DNA from: Pseudomonas entomophila
Lineage (GTDB): Bacteria > Pseudomonadota > Gammaproteobacteria > Pseudomonadales > Pseudomonadaceae
Direction of reading: 5' to 3'
Assembly (NCBI RefSeq): GCF_013523125.1
Contig: NZ_JAAMQJ010000017.1
Location: forward strand, 1-64,000
DNA: 64,000 nt
A program made the translations under genes and the position numbers. This document shows, piece by piece, positions 45,255-53,834 of this stretch. The notes under the pieces were generated by a model, which worked only from the letters and a program-made list of their open reading frames with translations, did not search any database and was not told the DNA's origin. The first letter of the stretch is position 1. Each line of letters begins with the position of its first letter.

Positions 45255-45593
45255 TCAGAGCGTCGCTTGGCCACACTGGCTGCAAAATCTTGCTCCTGCA
45301 CTCAGCAACGAGCCGCAGGCGGTGCAACCACTCGATAGTGGTGTTCCGCAGTTTAGACAAAAGCGTGCTGACGCATCGTTGGCCGTCCGGCACTGTCTGC
45401 AGGCCTGCAGATCTTTAATGGGGGCTGGAGTGGCAGGGCGCCCGCCGTCATACACCTGGTTGCCGCCGTCGCAGCCCTGCTGCCGGCCATGGCGGTCATA
45501 TTGCTCGGCCCCATGTCCTCCGCTGTGGTGCTTGCCTCCGCCGTGGTTTCCACGGCCATGGTGTCCGCCCAGGAAATTTTTGAAAAAGCTCAT
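45255..45593 (-). CDS. His-rich double zinc-ribbon protein
   Basis: A 112-aa protein in two parts. Residues 10-45 are rich in His and Gly (GGHHGRGNHGGGKHHSGGHG), likely to bind metal. Residues 65-112 hold zinc-ribbon knuckles with Cys pairs (ACRQCRTA, FCLNCGTPL, GCTACGSLL, FCSQCGQATL). No signal peptide. It lies 54 bases upstream of czcD on the same strand, so the two probably form an operon. A role as cytoplasmic metal buffer or as sensor is plausible but inferred. Confidence 0.75.
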   Translation of the reverse strand: MSFFKNFLGGHHGRGNHGGGKHHSGGHGAEQYDRHGRQQGCDGGNQVYDGGRPATPAPIKDLQACRQCRTANDASARFCLNCGTPLSSGCTACGSLLSAGARFCSQCGQATL

Positions 45594-46083
45594 GGTATTC
45601 GCCCCTCATTGATGGGTGACATATTAACGAGCAAAAGTTGAAAATAATGTTCTGCTCGCAAGAAAGACTTATAAGTTCAAGTGAAAGTTCAGAATTAGCC
45701 TACGACAAAACAAAGCCGTTTTGTTTGTGAAGTTAAATTTATCTAGCTGAGCGGTGCTCTGCGCTGAATGGGCAGTGCTCCCCTAATTTTGATCATAGCG
45801 CGAATCATGGCAATCAAAACAGCAGTTATTGTATTTCTGTCAGCATTGTAATCACGAGGTCATCGTGTCGTTATCAAGTGCCAGAAATAATGCGCTCAGC
45901 AAGATTTATTTCTCTTTTATCCCTATGCCTCACACATTCTAAGCGTCTCCAACGCCAAGGGACCTAAGGCCTCTGGCGCTCCGCACATTGCGCAATCGCT
46001 CAGCATCTGTCGATGGTTTGCATAGCTGCTCCCGCTAACTCCATAGCGAACGCCATGGATAAGCAGCCTCTCAGAGTTTGATA
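45594..46083. other. Intergenic stretch before eptA
   Basis: About 490 AT-rich bases. It should hold the promoters of the zinc-ribbon/czcD unit and of eptA. A weak operator-like TGTCAGCATTGTAAT lies at 45839-45853. No coding frame is supported. Confidence 0.4.
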
Positions 46084-47781
46084 ATGACACATTCAAAATC
46101 CATTGTTTACACCCTGTTAAGCAAATGGATATTTGCTATTCGCAATGCCCGGCAGGAAGGAATCAGTACTAATCTGCTAATCGGCCTGGTAACTTTTTGG
46201 TTACTGCTATTCGCGAATGCTGAGCTCTGGAATGTGCTCTGGAAGCTGGTATTCAAAACCGACGAAGTGAACTGGCTGCTAGCGGCTAGCCTCCCAGTCA
46301 TAGTGTTCGCGTGGGTGTTTTCCGTGCTGAGCTTGCTGTCATGGGGGCGGCTGGCCAAACCCTTGCTGTGTCTGGTACTGATCAGCGCGTCTTTCGCGAG
46401 TTACTTCATGAATGCCTACGGCATCGTGATCGATTACACAATGTTCACCAACGTTGTGGAGACCGACGTCGCTGAGGCAACCGAGCTGCTGAATTGGAAG
46501 CTCGGTCTTTGGGTCGCAATGGTTGGGGTGTTGCCCGTCTACCTGATCGCCCGGGTTCCCCTCCGGCGCAAGTCTTGGGCCAAAGCTTTGGTCAGCAGGT
46601 TCATTGCTCTGTCGCTCGCTCTGTTGACCTTATCTGGCATCGCGTTGAGTCAGTACCAGTCGTATGCCTCCTTGCTGCGCAATAATCGGGAGATCCGGCT
46701 GATCCTGGTACCTACCAACTTGTTTGCGGCTGGCCATGGATACCTGAAGCGTCAGCTGGCCTCACCTAAAACGCTGACGGCCATTGGTACTGATGCGGTA
46801 GTTAATCGACAGGGTGCGGCTCGTAAACCCAGGCTGCTGGTACTGGCAGTAGGAGAGACCGCTCGCTCCGCCAACTTCTCCCTCAACGGCTACTCCCGTG
46901 AAACGAATCCGGAACTAGAAAAGCGAAATGTCATTAGCTTCACGAACGTGAGCTCCTGCGGTACCGCTACCGCGGTCTCGCTGCCATGCATGTTCCTGGA
47001 CGTGGGTAAGGCCCAGTACAAAGATGGCTTGGCCAAGAGCCGAGAAGGGCTGCTCGACGTGCTTCAACGCGCTGGCATCAGTGTCATGTGGACTGACAAC
47101 AACTCGGGGTGCAAAGGGGTCTGCGACAGGGTTCCCAACCACAAGGCTGCCTCTCACGCGGATTCCCAACTGTGCACCAGCGAGGAGTGTAAGGACGGGG
47201 TGCTGCTCACGGAGATGCAAGACTTCATCAAGCGCCAGGAAGGCGATGCTGTCCTGGTGCTCCACTACAAAGGCAGTCACGGCCCGGCCTACTACAAGCG
47301 CTACCCCTCGCAATTCAAGAAATTCGCACCGGTGTGCGAGACCAACGAGCTCGACAAATGTAAGCAGGAGGAGGTGGTCAATGCCTACGACAACTCAATC
47401 CTCTACACCGATTATGTGACTGCAAATCTCATCGATATCCTGGCGGCCAACACCAAGTTCGACACTGCGCTGATGTACGTTTCGGACCATGGCGAATCGC
47501 TGGGGGAGGGTGGGCTCTATCTGCACGGGTTGCCTTACGCGATGGCTCCTGACGAGCAAACAAAGGTGCCGTTGGTACTTTGGATGTCTGACTCGCTCGC
47601 GAAGAGCGAAAAGGTCAACGTGGGTTGTTTGAAAGCTCAAACCACGTCACCGCTGAGCCACGACAACCTGTTCCACACCGTGCTCGGCATGATGAACGTC
47701 CAGACGTCTTCGTATCGCTCAGCGCTGGATTTCACAGCCCCTTGCAAGCCCGTTGTCGGAGGCTCTTATTCTGGCCTCTGA
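46084..47781 (+). CDS. eptA: Lipid A phosphoethanolamine transferase, EptA type
   Basis: The 565-aa enzyme moves phosphoethanolamine from phosphatidylethanolamine to lipid A, lowering surface charge and giving polymyxin resistance. Five N-terminal spans (residues 25-190) precede a periplasmic sulfatase-like domain with VLAVGETARSANFSLNGYSR (Glu metal ligand), the nucleophile motif SSCGTATAVSLPCMF, and YVSDHGESLGEGGLYLHGLP (metal ligands). Several Cys pairs fit the disulfides of the MCR/EptA family. The ATG at 46084 is two codons after an alternative TTG. It appears intact and sits on the island, so it is mobile. Confidence 0.92.
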   Translation: MTHSKSIVYTLLSKWIFAIRNARQEGISTNLLIGLVTFWLLLFANAELWNVLWKLVFKTDEVNWLLAASLPVIVFAWVFSVLSLLSWGRLAKPLLCLVLISASFASYFMNAYGIVIDYTMFTNVVETDVAEATELLNWKLGLWVAMVGVLPVYLIARVPLRRKSWAKALVSRFIALSLALLTLSGIALSQYQSYASLLRNNREIRLILVPTNLFAAGHGYLKRQLASPKTLTAIGTDAVVNRQGAARKPRLLVLAVGETARSANFSLNGYSRETNPELEKRNVISFTNVSSCGTATAVSLPCMFLDVGKAQYKDGLAKSREGLLDVLQRAGISVMWTDNNSGCKGVCDRVPNHKAASHADSQLCTSEECKDGVLLTEMQDFIKRQEGDAVLVLHYKGSHGPAYYKRYPSQFKKFAPVCETNELDKCKQEEVVNAYDNSILYTDYVTANLIDILAANTKFDTALMYVSDHGESLGEGGLYLHGLPYAMAPDEQTKVPLVLWMSDSLAKSEKVNVGCLKAQTTSPLSHDNLFHTVLGMMNVQTSSYRSALDFTAPCKPVVGGSYSGL

Positions 47782-47903
47782 ATGTTCGATGTGGACCGGA
47801 TCATCGGCCAGGCGGTTCTGCACCAGCCTGCTTTGACAGCTGAGAGAAGCTGGACTAATTACATAGCTGCATTCAACAACCCAAGCGGAAAAGGAAGTTT
47901 TGC

Positions 47904-48032
47904 ATGAGCATCAAGCCAGGCCCAAAGCGCACCAATGAAGATGGCACTCCGGACAAAAGGCAGCGAGTCACCCCTGAAAAGCAGAAGGACCATCCGGACC
48001 TGAAACCCCACAAGCACAAAAAGGGGGAGTAA
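47904..48032 (+). CDS. Small basic protein, 42 aa
   Basis: A 42-codon frame starting MSIKPGPKRTNEDGTPDKRQ, very rich in Lys, Pro and Asp and ending HKHKKGE. It has a good ribosome site (AAGGAAG seven bases before the ATG) and a strong terminator directly after the stop, so it is a well-formed small gene. No hydrophobic segment. I do not recognise it; such disordered basic peptides can bind nucleic acids or membranes. Confidence 0.6.
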   Translation: MSIKPGPKRTNEDGTPDKRQRVTPEKQKDHPDLKPHKHKKGE

Positions 48033-48033
48033 G

Positions 48034-48065
48034 AAAAAAGCAGCTCTCGGGAGCTGCTTTTTTTT
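48034..48065 (+). terminator. Terminator of the 42-aa gene
   Basis: AAAAAAGCAGCTC-TCGG-GAGCTGCTTTTTTTT: an 8-bp GC stem extended by A-T pairs, two bases after the stop codon. Confidence 0.9.
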
Positions 48066-48241
48066 GGCTGTGTGCAAACCCTCCCGACCGTCTCGCTGAT
48101 CAATCGGACCGCGTCGTGAGTCTTCTGCTTTGCGTAATCGATTGGGGCTGTTCGAAGTCACTCCAAGGTGGTCACTTGTCGGGCGCGACTCACAAACAGC
48201 TTAGATCGGCTTGATTGCCGCCTCGCTTTGGCTAGCTTGGA

Positions 48242-48270
48242 ATCCATCGCTATCCATCGCTATCCATCGG
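48242..48270 (+). repeat. Three tandem 10-bp repeats
   Basis: ATCCATCGCT is repeated almost three times in tandem just upstream of the small gene at 48285. No function is evident. Confidence 0.6.
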
Positions 48271-48284
48271 TTGCAGGGGGCTGC

Positions 48285-48548
48285 ATGCGTTTGCGCGGAG
48301 ATGTTTATTGGAGCTGGGCAGATCCTACGCTTCATCACCGGACCCACGAAGAGATCCTGAATGACGGATCTTATCTCGACGTGCAGGTAAGGCTTTCGCG
48401 GATAGGCGCAACGCAGCTGTTTATCGGTGTGTACGCGCCGTCGGGAACCGCGCTGTATGAGGAAGCGTTCGACACCCGGCCGAACGAATCAATGACGAGC
48501 GCGTTGGCCTGGGGAGTCGCCAGAGCGCGTGTCGTAGCTACGTTGTAA
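48285..48548 (+). CDS. Hypothetical protein, 87 aa
   Basis: A small soluble protein (RLRGDVYWSWADPTLHHRTH … SMTSALAWGVARARVVATL). I do not recognise a named family, although similar short proteins are common in pseudomonads. The ATG at 48285 follows GCAGGGGG, giving a usable ribosome site; the frame is open upstream to 48168 without one. Its stop codon lies inside a 65-bp palindrome. Confidence 0.55.
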   Translation: MRLRGDVYWSWADPTLHHRTHEEILNDGSYLDVQVRLSRIGATQLFIGVYAPSGTALYEEAFDTRPNESMTSALAWGVARARVVATL

Positions 48549-48606
48549 ACCACTTTTTTTCACTGTAAACCACTGTGGTTTACAGTGAAAAAAAGTGGTT
48601 TACAAC
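48542..48606. repeat. 65-bp near-perfect palindrome
   Basis: Two 32-base arms (48542-48573 and 48575-48606) are exact reverse complements around one unpaired T. Each arm contains GTAAACCAC twice, separated by a run of T and CACT, so the structure is a nested repeat. As RNA it would form a very long hairpin; as DNA it could extrude a cruciform. It separates the 87-aa gene from the minus-strand cupin homologue. Confidence 0.95.
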
Positions 48607-48821
48607 AGGCCTCCTCAGGCTTGAGTCAGCTCCAGAAGATCGCCCTGTTCCTCCCGGGCCATCTTCACTCAACACTGAGCCAGTCGTGAGGTTGCACCGC
48701 ACAAAGTCTTCCGCATCTATGTCCCGCTTGGCAGAATTCGAAGGCGTGACGTCTGTTCGTCCTTCAGATCCGCGATCATGGTCATGCGCCGACGCGATGG
48801 CGCGGCGCTGCCATTTGACAT

Positions 48822-49166
48822 TTAAGAGAATACAAAATATTTGCGTACGGTCTCTACTACTTCCCAAGTTCCGGAAAAGCCAGGCTCAATAATAAATTTG
48901 TCGCCTGCTTTGAGGTGAAGTGGCTGCTTACCATCGGGGGTAATCACGCAATAACCTTCTTGGAAGTCGCAGTACTCCCATTTGGTATAGGCCACGCGCC
49001 ATTTACCGGGCGTGCATATCCATGTGCCCATTATCTTCGATCCATCTTCCGATGTGTACGAGTTCAGATTGACAGTGTGAGGTTCGCCTGATAGCCGTTC
49101 CCAGGTGCATGCGTCAAGAACTGGTAAAGGGGAGGTGTCGCGCAGTACAACGATTAGGTCTTTCAT
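48822..49166 (-). CDS. Cupin protein, intact island-borne homologue of the interrupted gene
   Basis: A 114-aa single-domain cupin: TVNLNSYTSEDGSKIMGTWI, CTPGKWRVAYTKWEYCDFQE, HLKAGDKFIIEPGFSGTWEV, ending VRKYFVFS. It is the same length as the host gene reconstructed from 13547-13691 and 53844-54056, and similar along its entire length, but diverged in DNA and richer in A+T. At the position of the host insertion core CGAGGAAG it reads CTTGGAAG. It may supply the function lost on insertion. Substrate unknown. Confidence 0.88.
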   Translation of the reverse strand: MKDLIVVLRDTSPLPVLDACTWERLSGEPHTVNLNSYTSEDGSKIMGTWICTPGKWRVAYTKWEYCDFQEGYCVITPDGKQPLHLKAGDKFIIEPGFSGTWEVVETVRKYFVFS

Positions 49167-49434
49167 AGAATATGTTCGTGTGGTGATGATGTTTTAGTAG
49201 CATCACAAAATACGTCAGATGAGAGATGTCTGTGCCCGACATTAATATGCCTGTTTGCGAATCTCTGTCTGGGGCTATCCAAATGAAGGTGAACATTAAG
49301 CTGTATTTTTATCTGGTTATCAGCTCAGATGGTCGATGTTTCTAGCCTGCCATTTACAAATGGTCTGAGAGTGGTGGAAAGTGGCGATATATTGAACTAC
49401 GCTTTACGTTCACCGCCGCAATAAACTAAAGTGC
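49167..49434. promoter_or_regulatory. Divergent region between cupin homologue and gmtZ
   Basis: About 270 AT-rich bases that must contain promoters for both genes. No operator was recognised. Confidence 0.4.
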
Positions 49435-52400
49435 ATGAGAGTAAAGATGCCAAAAGAATCTTATTGTAGCTATGATGAGGCTTGTCAAATAATTGCCGCG
49501 CTTGACATATGTACTGCCGGTCAATATAGGAGTCGATACAAGGAGCATCCGGGATTGCCATCAAATCCCCCAGTTTTCTTTGCGGGGAAAGGATGGGATT
49601 GTTGGTATGTGTTTCTGAATAAGGCAAAGCCAGACTTATACGAATCGTTGTCGCAAGCTCAGGCTGCAGCGAGGTTTCTAGGTGTTTCAACTCAGCAAGA
49701 ATACGTGGCTCGTTATAAGGAAGACTCACGCCTGCCTTCAGATCCCGTACGGTATTACGATGAATGCAAATCTTGGAGGCATTTCTTCCAGGACGATTAT
49801 GAGAAAGCTTATCCAACCTATGAAGAAGCAAAAAGCGCAGCTAGAAGGCTAGGCGTACACAACAGGAAAGAATATAAAAACCGTTACTTAGCCGATAAAA
49901 AACTGAGGTGTAATCCAAATGAAGTCTACGCGAAAACAGGTTGGGAAGGGTGGGGGGCGTTCCTTTCAGATGAGCTGGTTGCTATATACGCGAGCTATGA
50001 AGAGGCTAAGCAAGCGACAAAAAAGCTGGGGATTGTGAGTGTTCCGGATTATCGGAAAAGATATTACGAAGATCCCCGGCTCCCATCTAGCCCTGAAAAG
50101 GCTTATTCTGGCCGCGGCTGGACTAATTGGTATGATTTTTTTGATAGGCAGAAGTCTAAATTTTATCCGACCTATTCAGAGATGGAGCAGGCGGTGCATA
50201 AATTGGGAATTACGAGTAAAAAAGAGTATTTGGTTAGGCGTAAGGAAGACAAAAAATTACCCTGTGCGCCTTGGTCGGAGTACGCTTCTAAAGGCTGGGT
50301 CAGTTGGAAGTTTTTGTTTCGTTTCTTTAAGCCGCTTTTTTATAGTGATTTGGCCGAGGCTAGCGCCGCTGCTAAGCGGTTGGGGATAATAAGTGCGTCT
50401 GACTATAGAGCTAAATATAAACTGGATACTCGTCTTCCGTGCGATCCTAAGAGTCACTTTCTTCCATGGCCAGGATGGCCAAATTTCCTTGGGGTTGAGC
50501 GCGACAGGAATTACAAAACATATGAAGAAGCAAAAAAAGCTGTCGCAAATTTTGGATTTAAGTCATATGCCGAGTATAGAGACGGATATAAGCAGGATCC
50601 TCGGCTGCCGAGTGCTCCCTATCGAGCCTTCAAGCACAAAGGCTGGATCAGTATACAAGACTTTCTTTCGCTGGAAATAGCTCCTGATTATTCAGATAGC
50701 TACCCATGCTTGTGCGATGTATATGAGAAATATTTGAGATTTCAAACAAATTATGCAATACGTCGCATGGCGTTGAGGGTGCTGATAAACGGATATTTCC
50801 ACGAATTAAATTTACCTGATGATCCAAAATTTTTATTATTAAGGGCTAATAAGTTTAATGCTGCGCTGTATATATCATTGATTGAGTCTCAGGCAGAGTC
50901 GCTGAGGCAGCAGATACACACGTCAATTTCGACATTTTTTCAGTGGGTTCTCGACGAAGAATGTACAGATGTCGATGGGTATGAGAGCGTCGTACTAAAC
51001 GACTTCAGAAATCCGTTTTCTAGCATCCTAGCCGGATTTGCCAAAGGTTTGGGCTATTCTAAACTAGGTCAGACGAATAAACCCTCGCTTGGTTACGAGT
51101 ATATTTTGAGAGCTAGAAACTACCTCGTTCCTGATTATGAGATGTCCCTATCACGACGCGTGTCCCTAAGCCAGTTAGAGCATCTCCAAGAGTTCTTCGA
51201 TAGCCGCGGAGATTGGCTTGATGTCCAATTTTCGAAAATTGATGTCGATGATCCTCATACGGTATGGCGAAAGCTTGAGCGAATTGAGCGGGTTGTTGAT
51301 GGGAAACGGCGTAGAGTAGTTGTGTATCAGGTATGGTCTCCGGTTCGATTTGTAGCGCTTTATACCTTGCTAAGGTTTCCCTTACGGGGGCAACAGATTC
51401 TGTGGCTGGATAGCGGAGAGGCTGACCGAGAGGTAGGAGTTGTTGACATGGAAACTGGTACAATTGAGTGGAGGAAGAATACTGGGCATCTTGCTTCGCG
51501 TGGCACCAGGAACAGTACACCTCAGGCGGCAGTTCAAAAAGGAGTAAATGGATATCCGAAGTTCTATTGCACAACCAATAAAACTGGTGCTCGTGATAAA
51601 GGATACGAAGTCGAATGGATTCCAGAGGATTTGGCGTATTGGTTGTTGGTATTGAGGGACTGGCAGGAAAGATATGCACCGCTTGATTACCCAACGCCAT
51701 GGACTTCGATAAAAACACACACAGAGGTCAATAGTGAGATTTTGAAATCTCGGGGTAGCCAATGCTTTCTTTTTCGACAAGATAAAACGGGTCAGCCTAT
51801 TACAACGGCAACGGCCTTCCAGACCACATTGCCTAAGCTACTTTATCTCATTCAACGGGGTGGGGAAGATCTAGCCAGGAAAAACAGTCAGTACGGACCT
51901 CGTTACCTAAGTGACTACACTCCTCACTGCTTGAGGGTTAGCCTCATCACCGCCTATATAGCGGACGGGGATGCGCCGATACATATAGTGTCGAAGCTGG
52001 TTGGGCATGCAGCGCTCGTCATGACCATTCACTATGTGAGTCTTAAGGAACACCAAATGCGGAGGCCTATGCAAGAGGCCGAGAAGCGTGCTGAATATAC
52101 CGCCTGTGATGATTTGGTGCGAAACGTGCTTGCCAATGGCTTGCAATCGCAAGCTAGGAATTTGATTGCAACTGACGGGAGTAGAATTTTTTTCGAAAAA
52201 TCATCGACAAAATCTGCAAACGTAATTTTTGATTGGGGAATATGCCCGATGTCGGCTGCCGCCTGCAATATAGGTGGTGATCTCATTGAGAATGTATATG
52301 CCGCAGTTGAAGCTGGGTATTTAGGACAGAAAAATTGTCCTCGTTGCCGTTTCTTTGTTTCAGGGATAGCATTCTTAGGAGGATTGGTTTCATTGGCGAA

Positions 52401-53091
52401 TGAGATGGCTCTTGAAATTCATGATGAAAGCGGTAGATATCAAGCTTATACAGCTGAACTGGATGAGTTGGAAAGCGCCTGGTACGATGCGAGCATCAAA
52501 GATCTATCTTTTGATCGGGAGCTGGACCGTAAACGTTCAGTCGCTCAACAGCAACAAAGTGCAGCAAAGCTCGAAGTGTTGTTACGTGACTATGGGGCTG
52601 TTAATCGCTACGTAATGGATTGCGTAAAAGCAATAGATCACACTGAGTCAGAAAATAGTGAGGCAGAGCTTAAGTTAGTTGTCTCGGAAGACCTGAAGGA
52701 GATGAGCTTCAGGGCCTCAGAGTCGACCTACCATCTGCTATCCGAAATCTGTCAAAATGCAACTATTTACAGATCTGCGAACCCATCTCGTGCCTTACCA
52801 TTGATTTCAGAAATGATCGACAGGATGGCAGCTAATAACGGGTTGCGGCCAGCAATGTATAAGCTTACAAATGCGCAAAAGCTTGCTGCATGCAATCAGT
52901 TAAATTCGTTGCTGATGAGTCGTCTGCATTCTTGGGAAAGAATCGATAATTTGATCTCAGGGAAGTTAATGATATTGGATGTTGATGAATATCAAGCTGG
53001 TTTGACTCCCATAACATCCGAAATCAAGGCGATTTTTTCGAATTACGTATCGCTTACCTCTGGTGCGCATGGAGACGAGAATGACGAGTGA
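49435..53091 (+). CDS. gmtZ: Large repeat-containing tyrosine recombinase, GmtZ-like
   Basis: The 1218-aa protein starts with seven tandem repeats of about 58 residues (residues 5-415), each of the form YEEAK.A...LGI.S..EYR.RYKED.RLPS.P and ending in a W..FL motif; these match the phage-integrase repeat unit. A core-binding region follows, then a tyrosine recombinase domain with Arg651 (PLRGQQ), His831 and Arg834 (TPHCLRVS), His858 (LVGHAAL) and Tyr867 (IHYVSL). Beyond it lie Cys motifs (GICPMSAAACNIGG, NCPRCRFF) that may bind zinc, and a helical tail. It is low in GC and overlaps the next gene by 11 bases. Family assignment to the Gamma-Mobile-Trio is from memory. Confidence 0.8.
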   Translation: MRVKMPKESYCSYDEACQIIAALDICTAGQYRSRYKEHPGLPSNPPVFFAGKGWDCWYVFLNKAKPDLYESLSQAQAAARFLGVSTQQEYVARYKEDSRLPSDPVRYYDECKSWRHFFQDDYEKAYPTYEEAKSAARRLGVHNRKEYKNRYLADKKLRCNPNEVYAKTGWEGWGAFLSDELVAIYASYEEAKQATKKLGIVSVPDYRKRYYEDPRLPSSPEKAYSGRGWTNWYDFFDRQKSKFYPTYSEMEQAVHKLGITSKKEYLVRRKEDKKLPCAPWSEYASKGWVSWKFLFRFFKPLFYSDLAEASAAAKRLGIISASDYRAKYKLDTRLPCDPKSHFLPWPGWPNFLGVERDRNYKTYEEAKKAVANFGFKSYAEYRDGYKQDPRLPSAPYRAFKHKGWISIQDFLSLEIAPDYSDSYPCLCDVYEKYLRFQTNYAIRRMALRVLINGYFHELNLPDDPKFLLLRANKFNAALYISLIESQAESLRQQIHTSISTFFQWVLDEECTDVDGYESVVLNDFRNPFSSILAGFAKGLGYSKLGQTNKPSLGYEYILRARNYLVPDYEMSLSRRVSLSQLEHLQEFFDSRGDWLDVQFSKIDVDDPHTVWRKLERIERVVDGKRRRVVVYQVWSPVRFVALYTLLRFPLRGQQILWLDSGEADREVGVVDMETGTIEWRKNTGHLASRGTRNSTPQAAVQKGVNGYPKFYCTTNKTGARDKGYEVEWIPEDLAYWLLVLRDWQERYAPLDYPTPWTSIKTHTEVNSEILKSRGSQCFLFRQDKTGQPITTATAFQTTLPKLLYLIQRGGEDLARKNSQYGPRYLSDYTPHCLRVSLITAYIADGDAPIHIVSKLVGHAALVMTIHYVSLKEHQMRRPMQEAEKRAEYTACDDLVRNVLANGLQSQARNLIATDGSRIFFEKSSTKSANVIFDWGICPMSAAACNIGGDLIENVYAAVEAGYLGQKNCPRCRFFVSGIAFLGGLVSLANEMALEIHDESGRYQAYTAELDELESAWYDASIKDLSFDRELDRKRSVAQQQQSAAKLEVLLRDYGAVNRYVMDCVKAIDHTESENSEAELKLVVSEDLKEMSFRASESTYHLLSEICQNATIYRSANPSRALPLISEMIDRMAANNGLRPAMYKLTNAQKLAACNQLNSLLMSRLHSWERIDNLISGKLMILDVDEYQAGLTPITSEIKAIFSNYVSLTSGAHGDENDE

Positions 53092-53713
53092 GCTTCCAGA
53101 AGTGGTATTTGAAAGGTTGATATTCGAAGCAAGTGACTCTCGACGTCGTCGAAGTCTGGAGGCGATCAACGAAGCTTGTAAGATTGCTGCGAGCCTTGAG
53201 GTAAAGGACTTCTCATACAGAGCTCTGCTGGCTATGGGACAAGCTCGCGGGTTGGCAGTACCCAGTGAAAAATCGATTGTGAATCCGACAGGGGAACATT
53301 ACAGATTGCTAATCCATGCTTGGAAACAAGCATCGATGCCAGCTCCAACGCATCAATTCTCTGATGCATTATCTTGGGTCTTGAGTATCGAAGATCCGGT
53401 GCTGAAGTTAAATGTTTCTTTGCTGGTAAAGGAGTTGAAGGCGTTAAAATCAAAGATGCGTCGACAGCTTTCTAGTGGCATGACGCCCATTTTTTTAGGT
53501 GCGGTTGAAGGAAAAACACCTGAAACATACTTTCGGCTGAGGGAGGTTGAAATATCGGCGCTGAGGTTTGCAATCGATGAGGATAATCTGCGTCAGATGG
53601 GACAGATAATCGGGCCTCGTGGCGAGGTTTCGGACTCCAAGGGCCGCATCATTCAAAAACCGGGATTCAGAGATGCGATTGAAAAAGTGTTGACCTTGGA
53701 GAGGGGAGAGTAG
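53081..53713 (+). CDS. gmtX: GmtX-like partner protein
   Basis: A 210-aa, mostly helical, basic protein (VFERLIFEASDSRRRRSLEA, KSIVNPTGEHYRLLIHAWKQ). It lacks recombinase catalytic residues. The ATG lies within the end of gmtZ (11-base overlap) with GGAG six bases upstream, so the two genes are co-translated. By position and size it corresponds to the third protein of the Gamma-Mobile-Trio; it may be an accessory DNA-binding factor for excision or integration, which is inference. Confidence 0.75.
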   Translation: MTSELPEVVFERLIFEASDSRRRRSLEAINEACKIAASLEVKDFSYRALLAMGQARGLAVPSEKSIVNPTGEHYRLLIHAWKQASMPAPTHQFSDALSWVLSIEDPVLKLNVSLLVKELKALKSKMRRQLSSGMTPIFLGAVEGKTPETYFRLREVEISALRFAIDEDNLRQMGQIIGPRGEVSDSKGRIIQKPGFRDAIEKVLTLERGE

Positions 53714-53834
53714 CAAAGGGCCTTACCGGTGGCTTCGATTTAGGAAAAGGACGTTTGGGTATCCTAGAATTCTTCCCAAAAAAAGCTCAAGAAAAACAAG
53801 TTGATAACGTATTTTTGGTGGTTTTGGGATATTT

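Noticed and set aside
48242..48270. Start of a CRISPR-like array
   Set aside because: Only three direct 10-bp copies without spacers.
48580..48867. 95-codon minus-strand frame beside the palindrome
   Set aside because: It runs through one palindrome arm and overlaps the cupin stop; no ribosome site or family resemblance.
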